A stretch of 64,000 nucleotides of DNA from Qaidamihabitans albus (GTDB taxonomy: Bacteria; Actinomycetota; Actinomycetes; Mycobacteriales; Pseudonocardiaceae), in contig NZ_JAEHOB010000005.1 in the NCBI RefSeq assembly GCF_016464705.1, positions 62,001-126,000 on the forward strand, given 5' to 3'. The notes under the pieces were generated by a model. The model saw only the letters and a program-made list of their open reading frames with translations. It was not told the origin of the DNA and searched no databases. The position numbers and the translations under genes are program-made. The first letter of the stretch is position 1; every line of letters starts with the position of its first letter. Shown piece after piece: positions 6,904 through 13,703 of the stretch.

Positions 6904-8430
6904 TCATTCCTCGCATCTCTGGCCGCCGTTGATGCAGTTCACGACCCGGTTCATGATCTCCTGCGACATCACGTTGGCGAAGTCGTCGTGATCGGAGGCC
7001 GGGTTGTTGTTCTCCTCGGGGAAAGAGTCGATTGTGTACTGTCCGGCTTCCTGGATCTCACGGGGAATGTCGTAGGTCAGGGTGATGCGCAGCTGTGGCA
7101 CGGCGGTGAACCCGTCCGCGCACTGCCCGGTCTCCTCGTCCGGAAAGACGATGTGGTCCCGGTGGTTCGGGCTGTCGATGTTCTGCCCGTCCCAGCAGCT
7201 CGGGAAGTCGTGCACCCGCATCACCTGGCTGCCTTCGGGACAGATCGGGTACTCGTCGATCAGCCGGTCGGTGAAACCACTGCAGGTGAACGACGGCCTG
7301 GCCAGCTCGTCGCCGTTGGCGGTCGGCTTGGCCTGACCGGTGAGCACCCGCAGGAACTGCGGCATCGCCGAAACGTCCCCGGCGGGACTGCCACGGAAGG
7401 TCAGGTCGACGTCCGCGGCCTGCTGGATCTCGCCCTCGTTTCCGGGCAGCTCGAAGTTCTCGCCCTCCGGCTCGGCGAACTCGTCGTCCTGCCCGTCGTC
7501 CCCCTCGCTGTTCTCGCCGCCGTTGTCGAGGCCGTTGTCGAGGCCGTCGTCACCGGTGTCCCGTTCGGCACAGCGAGCCAGGTCCCGGAGGTCGCGTATC
7601 CGCTGCCCGAACCGGCTCATGGCGGTCGCGATGCGCTCGATGGTCGCCGCCCGCCGGTCCGCCAGCGGGCCGAGGATCGCGTTGCGGACGAAGTCCGGCC
7701 CGCCCTCACCGCGGGCGCTGTCCAGCCGCTGATCGGCCCGCGCCACCTGGGCGTCCAGGTTCGCCAGTTCCCGGTTCACCTCGCCCATCGCCGGATCGGG
7801 CACGTCGGGAAGCTCCGTCACGACGTCGGGGCACTCGATGCGGGGCATGCGGGCGTCCAGCTTGGCCTGCGAGCGCATCGTCGCGTTCCGCCGGGACTCG
7901 GCGGCCCAGCCCTCCGGCGCACTCGCCGGGTTGCCACCGTCGGCGCTCTCGGGGCTCTCGGGGTTCTCCGGGCTCTCGGGGTTCCCGGTATCGATGCGCA
8001 GCACCGGCCAGTAGTAGCTCGAGCGGTCACCGTTACCGCACGTCGTGTCGGAGGCCAGCAGGCTCTCGTTGTTCGAGTCGGAGTTGGCGGAGAGATTGCC
8101 GACATAGTCGTGCACATGCTGGGCGCCGTTGTCGACACCCGGCTGTGCGATGAAGTTGTCGGCGTTGAAGTGACCCTCCTCGTTGCGGCCGCAGTCGACG
8201 GTGAACGTGCCCGTCGACGCGCCGTCGCCCGGCGGCACTTCGTCGACATTCGGCTGCACGGTCGTGATGTCGACGTAGAGCGAGCCGTCCGTCTCGTCGG
8301 CACCGGCCCGGCCGGGGTCGCCGGCCGTCGTGGTCACGACCAGACCACCGACCGCAAGCGCGAGGCCGAGAGCTCCGGTCGCGATCTTCGTTCTGCGGGC
8401 TACGCGATGTCGCCCTTGGTTTCGGGGCAT
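6904..8430 (-). CDS. Secreted DUF1996 protein with internal coiled-coil/low-complexity insert
   Basis: Exported protein, 508 aa, biochemical function unknown. An Arg-rich N-terminus and a hydrophobic stretch (ATGALGLALAVGGLVVTTTA) form a signal peptide. The DUF1996 domain is recognisable in two parts: an N-terminal part with the FTVDCGRNEEGHFNADNF and HVHDYVGN motifs, and a C-terminal part with QVMRVHDFPSCWDGQN and HRDHIVFPD. About 230 residues separate them: a Pro-Glu-Ser repeat (NPESPENPESPES), a charged helical stretch likely to form a coiled coil, and an acidic Asp/Gly/Asn-rich segment. The ATG chosen matches the signal peptide. A SigL-type promoter is found upstream. Confidence 0.85.
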   Translation of the reverse strand: MPRNQGRHRVARRTKIATGALGLALAVGGLVVTTTAGDPGRAGADETDGSLYVDITTVQPNVDEVPPGDGASTGTFTVDCGRNEEGHFNADNFIAQPGVDNGAQHVHDYVGNLSANSDSNNESLLASDTTCGNGDRSSYYWPVLRIDTGNPESPENPESPESADGGNPASAPEGWAAESRRNATMRSQAKLDARMPRIECPDVVTELPDVPDPAMGEVNRELANLDAQVARADQRLDSARGEGGPDFVRNAILGPLADRRAATIERIATAMSRFGQRIRDLRDLARCAERDTGDDGLDNGLDNGGENSEGDDGQDDEFAEPEGENFELPGNEGEIQQAADVDLTFRGSPAGDVSAMPQFLRVLTGQAKPTANGDELARPSFTCSGFTDRLIDEYPICPEGSQVMRVHDFPSCWDGQNIDSPNHRDHIVFPDEETGQCADGFTAVPQLRITLTYDIPREIQEAGQYTIDSFPEENNNPASDHDDFANVMSQEIMNRVVNCINGGQRCEE

Positions 8431-8584
8431 TGACTGCTCACCTCGTTCACGTTCTGCCCAGGCGGCATCGCGGTAGCAAGACCCGGCCACCCAGGCGGCG
8501 GCTACAGATGATTCGGCGAAGGAAGAGAACCCGGCGAGATCGCGATCCGGGGGTTCGCCGGCCGGCTTAACTGCGGCACTCAGG

Positions 8585-8613
8585 GATACGGCGCGAACGG
8601 CGCGGGTAGTTCA
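8585..8613 (-). promoter_or_regulatory. SigL-type ECF promoter for the DUF1996 gene
   Basis: On the minus strand, -35 TGAACT (8613-8608), a 17-nt spacer, then -10 CGTATC (8590-8585). The -10 is identical to that at 10077-10082. The leader to the chosen start is about 150 nt. The last -35 base deviates from TGAACC. Confidence 0.55.
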
Positions 8614-8619
8614 AAAAGC

Positions 8620-8655
8620 GACCTGGCTGTTACCTTTACGTTATAAAGCCAGGTC
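8620..8655 (-). terminator. Hairpin at the end of the second sigma/anti-sigma operon
   Basis: GACCTGGCT (8620-8628) pairs perfectly with AGCCAGGTC (8647-8655) across an AT-rich 18-nt loop. The right arm begins inside the anti-sigma stop codon. It sits next to the DUF1996 promoter and may insulate it. Confidence 0.6.
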
Positions 8656-9433
8656 ACCGAGAGACGGTGGCGAGTAGCGAGCCGCTGTCGGTACGCACCT
8701 CGAACCGCTCGATATCGGCAGGCGTCAGCGCCGTGCCACCGGAGATCCGCAGCGGTTCCGGGGAACCCGGCACGCCGTAGCCCGGCGCCGGCACCGACCA
8801 GCCGGTGACCACCTGCGTGTCCCCGTCCCGGGAGACCGCCACGAGCCGGCAGCGTTGCGGTCCCGCGATCCCACCGAGCTGGAGATCGACCCTGCTCCCC
8901 CAGTCCCGGTCGTGCACGGTCACCTTCGCGGTGGCCGAGGCGCCCGCCGGATCGGGTCCGAACATGTCGACGGAGCCGGCAGGCTCCGGATCAGGCATCC
9001 CGGGTGAGCCGGCGCCCGTCCGCGGTGCCTGCACAGCCGTCGGCTCCGGCCCGCGCGCTTGCGGCACCGCCCTGCCGTCCTCGGATTCCGGCGCCAGCAG
9101 GGCGAATGTGAGCAGCGGGCCGGCCAGGATCAACAATGCCGCGGCCACGCCGGCGAGCCGCCCCGCGCGCCGGCGCCTGCGGCGTGCGGCGCTCACCTCG
9201 TCGAGCAGCGCGTCGAGCACCTGGCGTCCGGGCGCGGGCACCGGAGGTTCCGGCCAGCGCTGCCTGATCCGGTCGAGCACGTCGGGCAGGTCGTGCAGTT
9301 CGAGTAGGTCGAGCTGACAGTGCGGGCAGTCCAGCAGATGCGCCTCGAACACGGCGTTCTCGGCGTCGTCGAGCACACCGAGCACGTACGCGGCCACATC
9401 GGTGTGCGCGGCTCCGGCCATCGTGCGGCTCAC
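8654..9433 (-). CDS. Zinc-binding anti-sigma factor (RslA-like), copy 2
   Basis: Predicted inhibitor of the sigma factor encoded immediately upstream; 259 aa. The ZAS motif HLLDCPHC (H-x3-C-x2-C) lies near residues 32-39, one TM helix near 95-115 (LAGVAAALLILAGPLLTFALL), then a Pro/Gly-rich linker and a C-terminal extracytoplasmic domain (TAKVTVHDRDWGSRVDLQL, PQRCRLVAVSRDG). That domain and the ZAS region are clearly paralogous to the protein at 4405-5091. The GTG start overlaps the sigma stop (GTGA); an in-frame ATG four codons later is an alternative. A hairpin directly follows the stop. Confidence 0.86.
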   Translation of the reverse strand: MSRTMAGAAHTDVAAYVLGVLDDAENAVFEAHLLDCPHCQLDLLELHDLPDVLDRIRQRWPEPPVPAPGRQVLDALLDEVSAARRRRRRAGRLAGVAAALLILAGPLLTFALLAPESEDGRAVPQARGPEPTAVQAPRTGAGSPGMPDPEPAGSVDMFGPDPAGASATAKVTVHDRDWGSRVDLQLGGIAGPQRCRLVAVSRDGDTQVVTGWSVPAPGYGVPGSPEPLRISGGTALTPADIERFEVRTDSGSLLATVSR

Positions 9434-9990
9434 CCCCGATCCTGCAGAGCGCGGCGCAGTGCCCGTACCGCGTGGTAGATCCTCGACTTGACCGTACCCG
9501 GCGGCACCCCGAGGGTCGCCGCGACCTCGTTCACGGTCCGGTCCCGCAAATACGTCTGCGACACGGCCTCACGCTGTTCGGGCGAAAGGTTGCGCAGCGC
9601 CTCGTAGACCACCATCGCGGCCAGCGTGCGGTCCGACTCGTCGGGCACGCCGACCGAGTCGGCGTCGGCCTCCTCGACCTCCTGCGGGCGCGCCCGGCGG
9701 CTGCGCCAGCCGTCGATGACGATGCGCCGCGCCACCGTGTGCAGCCACGCACGCAGCATCTCCGGCTCGCGGTCCAGTTTGTCGGCGTTGCGCCACGCCC
9801 TGATCAGCGTCTCCTGCACGACGTCCTCGGCCCACTGCCGGTCGTGACCGGTGAGGTTGAGCGTGAATGCCATCAGCGGCCTGCCGAATTCCTGGTAAAG
9901 CGATTTGGCCAGGTCTTCGTGCCCGCTCGGCTCGATGGCTCGGTCGGCGACGGGTTGGAGAGTGCGGCTGTGGCGTCCCACGGGACACAT
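9430..9990 (-). CDS. ECF sigma factor, SigL-like (copy 2)
   Basis: Alternative sigma factor, about 186 aa from the ATG at 9990 (an upstream GTG would add 12 residues). Region 2 (MAFTLNLTGHDRQWAEDVVQ, ETLIRAWRNADKL, WLHTVARRIVIDGWR) and region 4 (LSPEQREAVSQTYLRDRTVN, LGVPPGTVKSRIYHAVRALR) are complete and very similar to copy 1. It is transcribed divergently from the redox operon starting at 10241, whose promoter has the SigL consensus. That placement makes this copy the more likely direct activator of the operon. Overlap with its anti-sigma gene implies coupled synthesis. Confidence 0.9.
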   Translation of the reverse strand: MCPVGRHSRTLQPVADRAIEPSGHEDLAKSLYQEFGRPLMAFTLNLTGHDRQWAEDVVQETLIRAWRNADKLDREPEMLRAWLHTVARRIVIDGWRSRRARPQEVEEADADSVGVPDESDRTLAAMVVYEALRNLSPEQREAVSQTYLRDRTVNEVAATLGVPPGTVKSRIYHAVRALRRALQDRG

Positions 9991-10054
9991 CCTTGTGGTG
10001 CCGCGGCTTGTTCGTCCAGTACCCACGTCGATCTCATCGTCGTGAATCTTTTTT

Positions 10055-10082
10055 TGAACCGTTACCGAACCTTCGCCGTATC
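10055..10082 (+). promoter_or_regulatory. SigL-type ECF promoter of the redox operon
   Basis: -35 TGAACC (10055-10060), 16-nt spacer, -10 CGTATC (10077-10082), preceded by a run of seven T. This is an exact match to the SigL-type -35 and spacing. The next gene starts about 150 nt downstream with the ribosome-binding site AGGAGG. Confidence 0.7.
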
Positions 10083-10240
10083 CCTCTCCGAAGACCCCGA
10101 CAAGCCATACCGAGGCGTTGTCCCCCGCAACGCCCGAATTCCACTATGGACAAACATGTCCACAGTGGATCCACTGTGCCCTTGAACAGCTACTTCCATG
10201 GCGATGGCGCACGCCCCTGGCCCCCGACAGGAGGAAGTTC

Positions 10241-11464
10241 ATGACGCCGGCACGGCGCTCACTCATGTCCCTCGCCGCTGGTATCGCCGTAGTCGCGCTC
10301 ACCGCGGCCTGCGACGACAGCAATTCCTACGGCGGTTACTACTCGTCGGACACCGGCCGCACGGTACAGATCCAGGCCACCGCGCAGAGCGGTACGGAGC
10401 AGGCCGGAGAGCGGCTGCACGGTGTCGAGGCGTTCGACATCGGCCGGATGGTGGTTGACGACAAGGGATTCGCACTCTATCGATACGACCGTGACAGTTC
10501 CGACCCACCTGTCTCGAACTGCACCGGCGCCTGTACCGAGCGGTGGCCGCCCGTGCGTGCGGCCGGTACGGCACAGGCGGACGGGATGGCGCAGGAGCTG
10601 CTCGGCTCGGTGACCCGGTCGGACGGCACCGATCAGCTCACGCTCGCGGGCTGGCCGCTCTACCGGTACGCCGACGACGAGATGCCGGGCGAGACGGCGG
10701 GCGAGGGTATCGACGGCACCTGGTTCCCGATCACGCCCGACGGCGGGAAGGCGCGGCCGACCCCCGGCCTCGCAACGCCGGACGCAGGCGCCCCGGTCGC
10801 GGACACCGACGCCGAGCTGCTTGTCAAGGTGCGGCAGGCCGGCCTGTGGGAGATGCCGGCGGCGAGCTGGGCCAGAACTCGCGGCGAGAGCTCCCGCGTC
10901 CGCTCGATCGGCCTGCCGATCCTCGTCGACCACGGCAGGCTCGACGCGGCGACCAAGACGGTCGCCGAGCGGCTCGGTGTCGAGCTGCCCGACCGGCCGA
11001 CGGTCAAGCAGCAGGACTGGCTCGGCGAGATGCGCGGCGCCGGCAGCGACGCCGAGTTCGACCGGGTCTTCGCCAACCGGCTCCGCCTCGCACACGGCAA
11101 GGTGCTCACCTACATCGCCAACGTGCGCGCGGGCACCCGCAACGACACGATGCGCGCGTTCGCCAACACCGGGAACACCGCGGTGCTGCGGCACATCAAC
11201 CTGCTGGAGAGCACGGGACTGGTCGACTACGAGGCGCTTCCCGCGCCCGTACTCGACGCCTCGGCCACCTCGGCGGGCGCCGCACTGGACATGGAGGCCA
11301 CCGACATCTTCCTCATCGTCGTGCTCGCCACCTTCCTCGGCGGCGCCACGCTGCTGTCGCTGTGGCTGGTCCGCGGTCCCCGGCGCAGAGCGGCGCGGGG
11401 CACGGACGCGGCCGGCTCGCCACCGGCGGCCGGCCCGGAACCTGGGGAGAAGGCACATGCCTGA
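10241..11464 (+). CDS. Membrane-anchored lipoprotein: Yx[FWY]xxD repeat plus DUF4142
   Basis: Exported protein, 407 aa. The signal peptide ends in the lipobox LTAAC. A PF03640-type module follows (LYRYDRDSSDPP, NCTGACTERWPPV, LYRYADDEMPG), then a helical DUF4142-like domain (about residues 185-330), whose relatives have a ferritin-like four-helix fold. One TM helix (about 355-377, IFLIVVLATFLGGATLLSLWLV) and a basic cytoplasmic tail end the protein, so both ends are tethered to the membrane. AGGAGG ahead of the ATG fixes the start. It is first in an operon with an overlapping cytochrome gene. A role as the outer partner of an electron-transfer chain is inferred from context. Confidence 0.82.
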   Translation: MTPARRSLMSLAAGIAVVALTAACDDSNSYGGYYSSDTGRTVQIQATAQSGTEQAGERLHGVEAFDIGRMVVDDKGFALYRYDRDSSDPPVSNCTGACTERWPPVRAAGTAQADGMAQELLGSVTRSDGTDQLTLAGWPLYRYADDEMPGETAGEGIDGTWFPITPDGGKARPTPGLATPDAGAPVADTDAELLVKVRQAGLWEMPAASWARTRGESSRVRSIGLPILVDHGRLDAATKTVAERLGVELPDRPTVKQQDWLGEMRGAGSDAEFDRVFANRLRLAHGKVLTYIANVRAGTRNDTMRAFANTGNTAVLRHINLLESTGLVDYEALPAPVLDASATSAGAALDMEATDIFLIVVLATFLGGATLLSLWLVRGPRRRAARGTDAAGSPPAAGPEPGEKAHA

Positions 11465-12065
11465 CGGATGGGCCACCGAGGCGCTGATCCACCTCGCCCA
11501 GCCGGCGGCCGACCAGGGACTGCGCTACGTCGCCGCCTTCTCCGCGCGGCTGGCGTACGCGTTCATGTGCCTGACGCTGTGCTGGGGCGTGCTCACCGCG
11601 ACCGGCTGGGTGCACCACCTCTGCGGGCGCAAGGCCATGCGCAGCGGCCACATCGCACTCGCCACCCTCACGCTCGCCTTCGGCGTGGTCCACGCGATCG
11701 GCTTCGTCTTCGTCACCGCGGGAACGTTCAGCGCGGCACGTCTGATCATTCCGTTGATGCCCGGCACCCTCGCCAGGCACACGATGGGAATCGTCGGGCT
11801 GGAGCTGATGCTGGCCGTCGCGCTGACCGCCGGCCTGCTCCGCTGGACGTCCTACCGGCGCTGGCTGTGGCTGCATCGCCTCGCCTATCCGGCCTTCGCG
11901 CTGCTGGTGCTGCATTCGCTGTTGGGCGCCATCGCGAACGGACGGCTCTCGGTGCTGTGGCTCGGCGGCATCACCCTGCTGGTGCCGGCGGTGACGCTGG
12001 CCGTCCTGCGGTTCCTGCCCATTCAGATCCTGGAACGGATCGGCCTCGTCGAGGAGCAAGTGTGA
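11457..12065 (+). CDS. Ferric-reductase-like transmembrane cytochrome b
   Basis: Integral membrane protein, 202 aa, with about five or six TM helices. Two helices carry paired histidines at heme-ligand spacing: GHIALATLTLAFGVVHAIGF (two His 14 apart) and LHRLAYPAFALLVLHSLLG (13 apart). This is the hallmark of the ferric-reductase-like domain, which moves electrons across the membrane through two hemes. There is no FAD/NAD domain on this polypeptide; those functions appear to be supplied by the next two genes. The ATG lies within the end of the lipoprotein gene (8-nt overlap), so the two are coupled. The electron acceptor is unknown. Confidence 0.82.
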   Translation: MPDGWATEALIHLAQPAADQGLRYVAAFSARLAYAFMCLTLCWGVLTATGWVHHLCGRKAMRSGHIALATLTLAFGVVHAIGFVFVTAGTFSAARLIIPLMPGTLARHTMGIVGLELMLAVALTAGLLRWTSYRRWLWLHRLAYPAFALLVLHSLLGAIANGRLSVLWLGGITLLVPAVTLAVLRFLPIQILERIGLVEEQV

Positions 12066-12289
12066 TGACCCTGCACCGGATCCGCGGCGGACCGCGGCTC
12101 AGCGTCGACAACGACCGCTGTGAACGCTTCGGCACCTGCGAATGGGAGGCGCCCGGGTTGTTCGAGCTCGGGCGGGACGGGCGGCTGCGCTACCGGCGCA
12201 GGGTGAGCGACGAGGACGCCGAGCGCGCCGCCGCGGCCGCCCGCTGCTGCCCGATGCAGGCCATCGTCGTGCGCGGGGTGCCCGGATGA
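12065..12289 (+). CDS. Small ferredoxin (3Fe-4S type)
   Basis: Soluble electron carrier, 74 aa. Cluster ligands are visible as C-x5-C in NDRCERFGTCEWEAP and a CCP motif near the C-terminus (ARCCPMQAIVV). This is the pattern of the small [3Fe-4S] ferredoxins that usually serve cytochrome P450s. Start and stop overlap the neighbours (TGATG and ATGA), so it is stoichiometrically coupled to the cytochrome and reductase genes. No P450 is nearby, so the membrane cytochrome b is the likely partner. Confidence 0.85.
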   Translation: MTLHRIRGGPRLSVDNDRCERFGTCEWEAPGLFELGRDGRLRYRRRVSDEDAERAAAAARCCPMQAIVVRGVPG

Positions 12290-13518
12290 GCGACGGCGAC
12301 AGAATCGTGATCGCGGGCGCCGGTGTCGCCGGTCTCCGCGCGGCGGAACGACTGCGCGAGCTCGGTTTCGACGGCGAGCTGGTGCTCATCGGAGACGAGC
12401 CCCGGCGGCCGTATCACCGGCCGTCGGTGTCCAAGCAGCTGATCACCGGCGCGGCCCGGCCGGTCGACATGACCCTCAAGTCCTACACCGAGCTGGACGC
12501 CCGCTGGCGGCTGGGCACCCGCGCGACCCACCTGGACACCACGCAGCACGTCGTGCACCTGCCCGGTGGCGAGGAGCTGTGGTACGACGGCCTGGTCGTG
12601 GCCACCGGCGTGGTGCCCCGGCATCTGCCCGGCTCGCCGCGGCACGACCCGCGGGTACGCGTGCTGCGCACCGCCGAGGACGCGGCCGCGGTCCGCAGGG
12701 CGCTGGCCGCGAGCAACAAGGCGGCCGTGGTGATCGGCGGTGGCCTGATCGGCTGCGAGTTCGCCGCGAGTATGCGCCAGATGGGCCGCGACGTCACGCT
12801 CGTCGGGCACGCCCGCGCGCCGCTGTACCGTTTCGGGCCGCGGATCGCGGCTTCGGTGACCGAACTGCACCGGCAGCACCGGGCGGGGCTGGCCATGAAC
12901 ACCGCGGTGCGGCACTGGATCAGCACCAAGGAGACGTTCGGCCTGCACCTGACGAACAACCAGCTCGTGGTCGCCAGCTGCGTGGTTCTCGCGATCGGCA
13001 GCGTGCCCGCCGTGGACTGGCTGCGCGGCTCCGGCCTGACGCTGGACGACGGGGTGCTGTGCGAACCGACACTGTTCGCCACCGGCGCGGAGGACGTGGT
13101 GGTCGCCGGGGACGTCGCGCGCTGGCCGAACCTGCGGTTCGACGACGAACCCCGGCGGGTCGAGCACTGGCTGAACGCGGTGGAGAGCGGGCGCGCGGCG
13201 GCGGAGAACCTGCTGGCCGGCCGCGGCCAGGCGCGACCGTTCACCCCGCTGCCCCGCGCGTGGTCGAGCCTGTACGAGGTGCGGCTGCAGACGATCGGAC
13301 TGCCCGCGCTCGCGGAGGACACCGTGCGCCTCGCCGACGGCGTGACCGGGTTCGTCCGGGCCGGCGAGCTGGTCGGCGCGTGCGGCTGGGACCGGCCGAA
13401 GGCGATGCTGTACTGGACCGCGGAGCTGGATCGCAGACTTCCCGCACCGGCCACCACCCCGGCACCGGCCCGGTGGTCCGGACCGGAGGCGAGGCCTGCC
13501 GTGGGGACGGCGCCATGA
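12286..13518 (+). CDS. FAD-dependent NAD(P)H-ferredoxin reductase
   Basis: Flavoprotein, 410 aa, of the putidaredoxin/rhodocoxin reductase group. The FAD-binding GAGVAGLRAAERLRELG is at the N-terminus, the NAD(P)H-binding Rossmann motif (VVIGGGLIGCEFAASMRQMG) near residue 145, and the second FAD motif (VVVAGDVARWP) near residue 275. It would reduce the ferredoxin encoded just upstream. The start is fixed by a 4-nt ATGA overlap. The chain NAD(P)H to reductase to ferredoxin to cytochrome b to lipoprotein is inferred from operon order. The C-terminus is Pro/Ala-rich and is followed by another overlapping ORF. Confidence 0.9.
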   Translation: MSDGDRIVIAGAGVAGLRAAERLRELGFDGELVLIGDEPRRPYHRPSVSKQLITGAARPVDMTLKSYTELDARWRLGTRATHLDTTQHVVHLPGGEELWYDGLVVATGVVPRHLPGSPRHDPRVRVLRTAEDAAAVRRALAASNKAAVVIGGGLIGCEFAASMRQMGRDVTLVGHARAPLYRFGPRIAASVTELHRQHRAGLAMNTAVRHWISTKETFGLHLTNNQLVVASCVVLAIGSVPAVDWLRGSGLTLDDGVLCEPTLFATGAEDVVVAGDVARWPNLRFDDEPRRVEHWLNAVESGRAAAENLLAGRGQARPFTPLPRAWSSLYEVRLQTIGLPALAEDTVRLADGVTGFVRAGELVGACGWDRPKAMLYWTAELDRRLPAPATTPAPARWSGPEARPAVGTAP

Positions 13519-13703
13519 CCGGGCGGCGGTCCGGTCCACACGGGCAGGACCGCGACGAACGGGACACCGGCCCGGCGGAGACGGCGCCGGGCGGCCGGCT
13601 GCAGCGGCTGCGGCACTGCCTGTACACCGACCTCAAGATCCCTCCCACCGCAGCGCGAACCAGAGCTCCATCCGGACGTCCGGATCGGCGAGGTCGGCGT
13701 TGA
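13515..13703 (+). pseudogene. Possible truncated fifth gene of the redox operon
   Basis: A 62-codon frame starts with the same ATGA overlap that links the other operon genes, which argues that a fifth gene once began here. The first 42 residues (charged, then RLQRLRHCLYTDLKIP) look protein-like. The last 24 codons run antisense through the end of the pucR-type gene and read as low-complexity Arg/Pro. No family was recognised. It is either a very short real protein or a remnant cut off where the 13.6-20.8 kb block joins. Confidence 0.35.

Noticed and set aside
6988-8433. 481-codon plus-strand open frame
   Set aside because: It mirrors the DUF1996 gene. The minus-strand frame has a signal peptide, conserved motifs and a promoter; this one has none.
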